Assembly (NCBI GenBank): GCA_025531455.1
Contig: JAMYHL010000038.1
Coordinates: forward strand, 62,001-126,000
Source of the DNA: Apiotrichum sp. Y4204
Taxonomy: Eukaryota > Basidiomycota > Tremellomycetes > Trichosporonales > Trichosporonaceae
Direction of reading: 5' to 3'
Length of the DNA: 64,000 bases
Below the pieces are notes generated by a model. The model was not told the DNA's origin, searched no databases, and was given only the letters and a program-made list of their open reading frames with translations. This document shows, piece after piece, positions 60,601 through 64,000 of this stretch. Within the stretch, counting starts at the first letter, position 1. Each line of letters starts with the position of its first letter. The position numbers and the translations under genes are program-made.

Positions 60601-61111
60601 GACGCTACCAGCGCCCCTCGTCCGTTTGTCAACGCCAAGGGCAAGCGTCGACGCCCCGGTACGAAGACGCTCGCCTCTGTGCTCAAGTGCAACGATGAGC
60701 TATTTGTGGACTTTATCTCCAAGTGCCTCACCTGGGACCCTGACAAGCGTCTCAAGCCGCAGCCTGCGATGCGGCACCCGTGGATCCTTGCCGGTCGTCG
60801 CCGGCAAGCGCCTCCGCCGCCCGAACGAGACGGGCGGTCGTCTTTTCTTGGCAGCAGCAGTTCGACACGGCGGTCTCTGGCGGCAGCGAATGGAAGTGAA
60901 AAGAAAGGGCTGATCATCTCTCCGCCCACGCCGCTCGTGGCTCGCGTCCCGCAGGCGTCATCCAGTTCGTCGCGCATTGGCGTGTCTGTCTCGTCTGCGC
61001 GTTTACACGCACGCAACAGTACCTATGTTGTGAGTCGATACAGCCGGCCTGCAACGTTGATGTCACCCGCTAACAATGCAGCCTAACGCCCAAAAGATCA
61101 GCATGGCTTGA
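54631..61111 (+). CDS. DYRK-family protein kinase (class 2 / Pom1-like) with ~1700-aa disordered N-terminus
   Basis: Dual-specificity Tyr-autophosphorylating Ser/Thr kinase. Exons 54631-55589, 55643-58556, 58593-60330, 60368-61029, 61082-61111 give 2100 aa. The first ~1600 residues are low-complexity Ser/Pro/Thr. Then comes a DYRK-homology region (ITPADAISQRHFISRYL, YIVVEGDHLCYRYEV) and the kinase at about 1714-2011: GKGSFGQV loop, VAVKIIRNKK lysine, catalytic HCDLKPENILL, DFGSSC, and the activation loop VYTYIQSRFYRSPEV with the DYRK YxY. The GMNYAMAIDMWSLGCILAEL and RLKPQPAMRHPWIL blocks complete it. Intron 58557-58592 is 36 nt and frame-neutral. The last short exon (PNAQKISMA) is inferred from GTGAGT...GCTAAC...CAG; without it the frame ends at 61086. 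Pom1-type kinases set cell polarity and division timing. Confidence 0.9.
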
Positions 61112-64000
61112 ACAAAGTTGTAAAGCCGCTGTTCACGACCCCCAATCACCAACATGTGTAACATACTTTTACAGCTTCGGATCCTCGAGCTCGCGGGCTA
61201 AGACGAGTGACCGATATGCGCGCCATAATGTTTCCGCTTTCTCTCGTCCAAACGACTACTGGTTTCACCATGAGCTGCTCCGACCTAGCATATATACATG
61301 ACACTTTCATCTCTCCGTGACCCCCAACCCCCAACACTGCAAGCAATTCCCCCATTCCATTCCATTCCACTCCATTTCCATTCCAACTTCCACTTGCCAT
61401 TCATCGATCCACATTCTGCTGCGCGCCAGGCCTGTTTCTGGTCCCCCGCATCTCCTCATCGTATCCTCTCATACAGTCTAAAGAGTAGTAGTAATTGGCG
61501 ACTTGAGTCTCTCGCACATGTAGATTACAGGCGCCCGGAGCAGGCCTGCCTGCATGTGTCGCTCATGCATTCATCGGTTTGATTTATCAAAGCGACGTGG
61601 GCGCTGGACATTCAAGATGTGTGACTAACTCTATTGATTCTTCAAAACGAGTTGGAATAATAACAACCTCGGTCATACTAGATGTACTAGATACTGTTGA
61701 CGATCCCAACGTGGTTCGGAGGATTGAATGAATGCACTCCAGGCGACGCACATCAGCTGGTTCCCCTACTCTCCGTGATCGGACGCCCCGCGAGAACTGA
61801 TCGAAAGAATGCCCTGGTCTTGTGCATGGTAGAGCTGAACTATCGCTTTCTAGTACAGCTCGTCCGAGCGGTCTAACGATGACTAGCACTGGTACCACTC
61901 GAGCCAAGCAAGGGCGATCAGGTGTCGTACTGCAGTGCCTTGTGCTGTCGTCACGCCACCCGCCAGCCCATTCCTAATTCGTGTCTATACAATTAACTAT
62001 CATAAGTAGTGGGATAGTGCGGTCAGTCCTCCATTCAAGACCATGGCCACACGCAACGCACGCCCCTCTGCTCATTCATGACGCATGACGCGCCCATGCC
62101 GCCGCCAGTATGGCAGTACGCCAGGCTGCCAGGGCTGCCCGCCGCAGCTCTGGCGCAGATGGCGCGGGCCTGAGGCAGATAGGCCACTGGCGCGGAAAAG
62201 TCCAAGCAAGGACCAACGGGGTCTACGACGCGTATTGTATGTACGCGGCTTGTGCCGCTTTGCCGATGACCTGAGCTGCTGAGCTGCTGTTACGCACTCT
62301 AAAAATCTGAGATGTCCTGGTTGGGTGCCCCACAGCGACAGTAGACTGGTAATCTCGATCATGTCATCGTTCATCGGATCAAAGCGTCGGAGCAATGCCG
62401 TCCGGTATACCGGTGCGTTGGACGCGCTACGGCTGCAGAACGCACTACGGAGGAACAGTACGGCACCAGCGGTACGGCAACCTTGGCCCCTTGGCTCCCT
62501 GCGTCGGGTCGGGAGTAGGGGACGCAGCGGGCCCGAAGTGGTGGAGCCAGCCCGCTTGCGCGCTCTGAGCTTGTGACGACGCTCTCCGTGCGTCGCAGAA
62601 TGGCGGGAGGCGGATGCTGCGATCATCTGCTTCATTGCTACTTGCTACATGCTACAGGGCACAAAGCAGTGGTGGAACAGGGCGGGCACGGCCGGTCGAT
62701 GTGGAGCATGCGAGCCAATCTGGCGCGCCGGAGCGAGTGCTCAGGACCAACGTCGTCACTGTCTGACAGCATGTCCAGTTAGCCTTTACCTGCAGACTTG
62801 CGCGCAGACTTGCTGCCTTGCTAGCCTTATGTCGGCGTCTTGCAGAGTGAGGAGATGTTGCAGGGTCAGGAACAACTACTATCAGCAGGTACGGGTCAGT
62901 CGCGTCGGGTACAAAGCAGGAACACAAGACCTGCTCATTACCCTGCTATTGCAGCTGCCAGGGGCCGATGAATGTTACAGATGCAGATACCGGTGGCCGT
63001 GGACGGTGGAGCGACAGCAGTACCGCGAGCCCTTGGCATCAAGGTCCACAAGCATCAAGCTCGCGTCACGGGCGCGTGATCACGATTGAGAGGGCCAAGA
63101 GGGAACAGGACAGGAACCCGCTGCCACATTGATTCATGACTTTCTGTCCGTCTCGGATCCATCCCCGAAGCTTGCTGTGGGTGAGTCCGTCCAGTCGCAC
63201 TCGTGCGCTTGCGAGCGCTTTTGCGCTCCTACGGATGCCCACCCGGAGTGGGGTGGCGCAGTGGGGCAGTGGACTAAGTACGTATAAGTACCCGTCTTGG
63301 ATCACATGGGCAACACTTCGCAGCGCACAATGACAGACAAGAGTACGCGTATGGGTGCGACATGGCTATTCACCTTGAAGTAAGACCTGGGTCCAGGGAT
63401 CGCTGGAACCAGAGAGGCAGAGAGGCCTGCAGAGGTTCGGAGGAGAGGCAATTGTGGCGCGAGATCCGTAGCCAAAGCTTAACTTGATCAGGGCGGGAAA
63501 AGTAGTGAGTAGTGGTAATGATGGTAATGATGGCATCAAAGCCAAGCACGCCCCCCGAGACGATGGGGTTGTCGTTAATGTCACATGTGCATGCATCCAC
63601 GGGCCACAGGCAAGCCAAGGACAGCCAGTCAACTATACAGGATCCGTCAGGATCCAATGCAGGGCACATCTCATCCCACCTCAATTCCATCCCTTTGCGA
63701 TGAATCAATCAAGAAAGGCCAGCAGTTGAAGACATGACGGAGAGGAGCGCGCGCTGATGTCAATGTGCCCTGTACTTGTACTCTTACGCGTTACACCGGA
63801 AGGAGCAGAGGTCGCGACTGGCGACGACGACGAGAGAAAGGAGCAGGAGAAGCAGCAGCAGACAAGGAGCGGGTCCCCTGCAACCCACCCGACCCAAGTT
63901 CATAAGCCCCCTTAATCTCATATCTCATCTCGTCGCTCACCACCCAAATCAACCCCACCACCACTACTGACTACCTCTCTCCACCCACCATAACCTCATC
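61112..64000. other. Terminal 2.9 kb without a supported gene
   Basis: It follows the kinase 3' end. Contents: the CCATT-type simple repeat at 61352-61385 and otherwise unremarkable sequence. The last ~150 bases turn pyrimidine-rich on the plus strand (CCACCCACCATAACCTCATC at the very end), which may be the leader of a gene beyond the window. Confidence 0.5.
61352..61385 (+). repeat. Simple repeat (CCATT)n
   Basis: About six imperfect CCATT/CCACT units in tandem. Confidence 0.7.

Noticed and set aside
62072..62635. 187-aa minus-strand frame
   Set aside because: Arg-rich, no domain, no plausible neighbouring exons; likely chance in GC-rich DNA.
1..64000. CRISPR arrays, bacterial insertion sequences, operons, ribosome binding sites
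   Set aside because: The window is eukaryotic nuclear DNA with spliceosomal introns; no such structure seen.

Overview
The window looks like nuclear chromosomal DNA of a basidiomycete yeast, most likely a tremellomycete and perhaps a Trichosporonales relative. This is inferred from gene content and style; no taxon marker such as rDNA is present. Genes are GC-rich and intron-dense. Introns are mostly 31-60 nt, begin GTGAGT/GTACGT/GTGCGT, and often carry a CTAAC/CTGAC-like branch site just upstream of CAG/TAG. Exon structures below were built by hand from splice motifs, reading-frame continuity and family conservation; most close exactly to a multiple of three with a terminal stop.

Layout. 1-2119 (+): 3' part of a phosphoketolase gene. 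2294-3980 (-): rRNA m5C methyltransferase RCM1/NSUN5. 5342-9908 (+): sorting receptor VPS10. 10117-11623 (-): phosphopantothenate-cysteine ligase CAB2. 12129-12771 (-): small one-TM protein. 13417-15167 (+): ZIP9/ATX2-type metal transporter. 15691-17734 (-): zinc-ribbon plus RING-H2 ubiquitin ligase. 18568-24309 (-): three tandem paralogues resembling the basidiomycete DUF7918 family. 24.3-29.7 kb: gene-poor. 29703-32183 (+): Myb/SANT-like polyQ protein. 32.6-34.14 kb: degenerate direct-repeat array.

From 34.7 kb the genes are dense housekeeping loci: NAA50 (-), PTH2 (+), U2AF small subunit (-), SEC17 (+), mitochondrial uS10m (-), an orphan polytopic protein (+), arginyl-tRNA synthetase (-), nicotinamide riboside kinase (+) and a 1146-aa disordered KEN-box protein (-). 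A 4.6-kb leader/promoter region then precedes a 2100-aa DYRK-family kinase (54631-61111, +). The last 2.9 kb holds no gene I can support.

How the genes relate. There is no operon or obvious metabolic cluster. Many neighbours are divergent pairs sharing one intergenic region (RCM1/VPS10, NAA50/PTH2, U2AF/SEC17, uS10m/orphan, ArgRS/NRK, KEN protein/DYRK). The parts most worth a second look are the tandem DUF7918-like trio (one member ending in SUMO-interaction-like and SUMO-acceptor-like motifs), an ATG-less in-frame mitochondrial-type leader on ArgRS, the repeat array at 32.6-34.1 kb, a frame-neutral 36-nt intron in the kinase, and a degenerate tRNA-like element at 26.2 kb.
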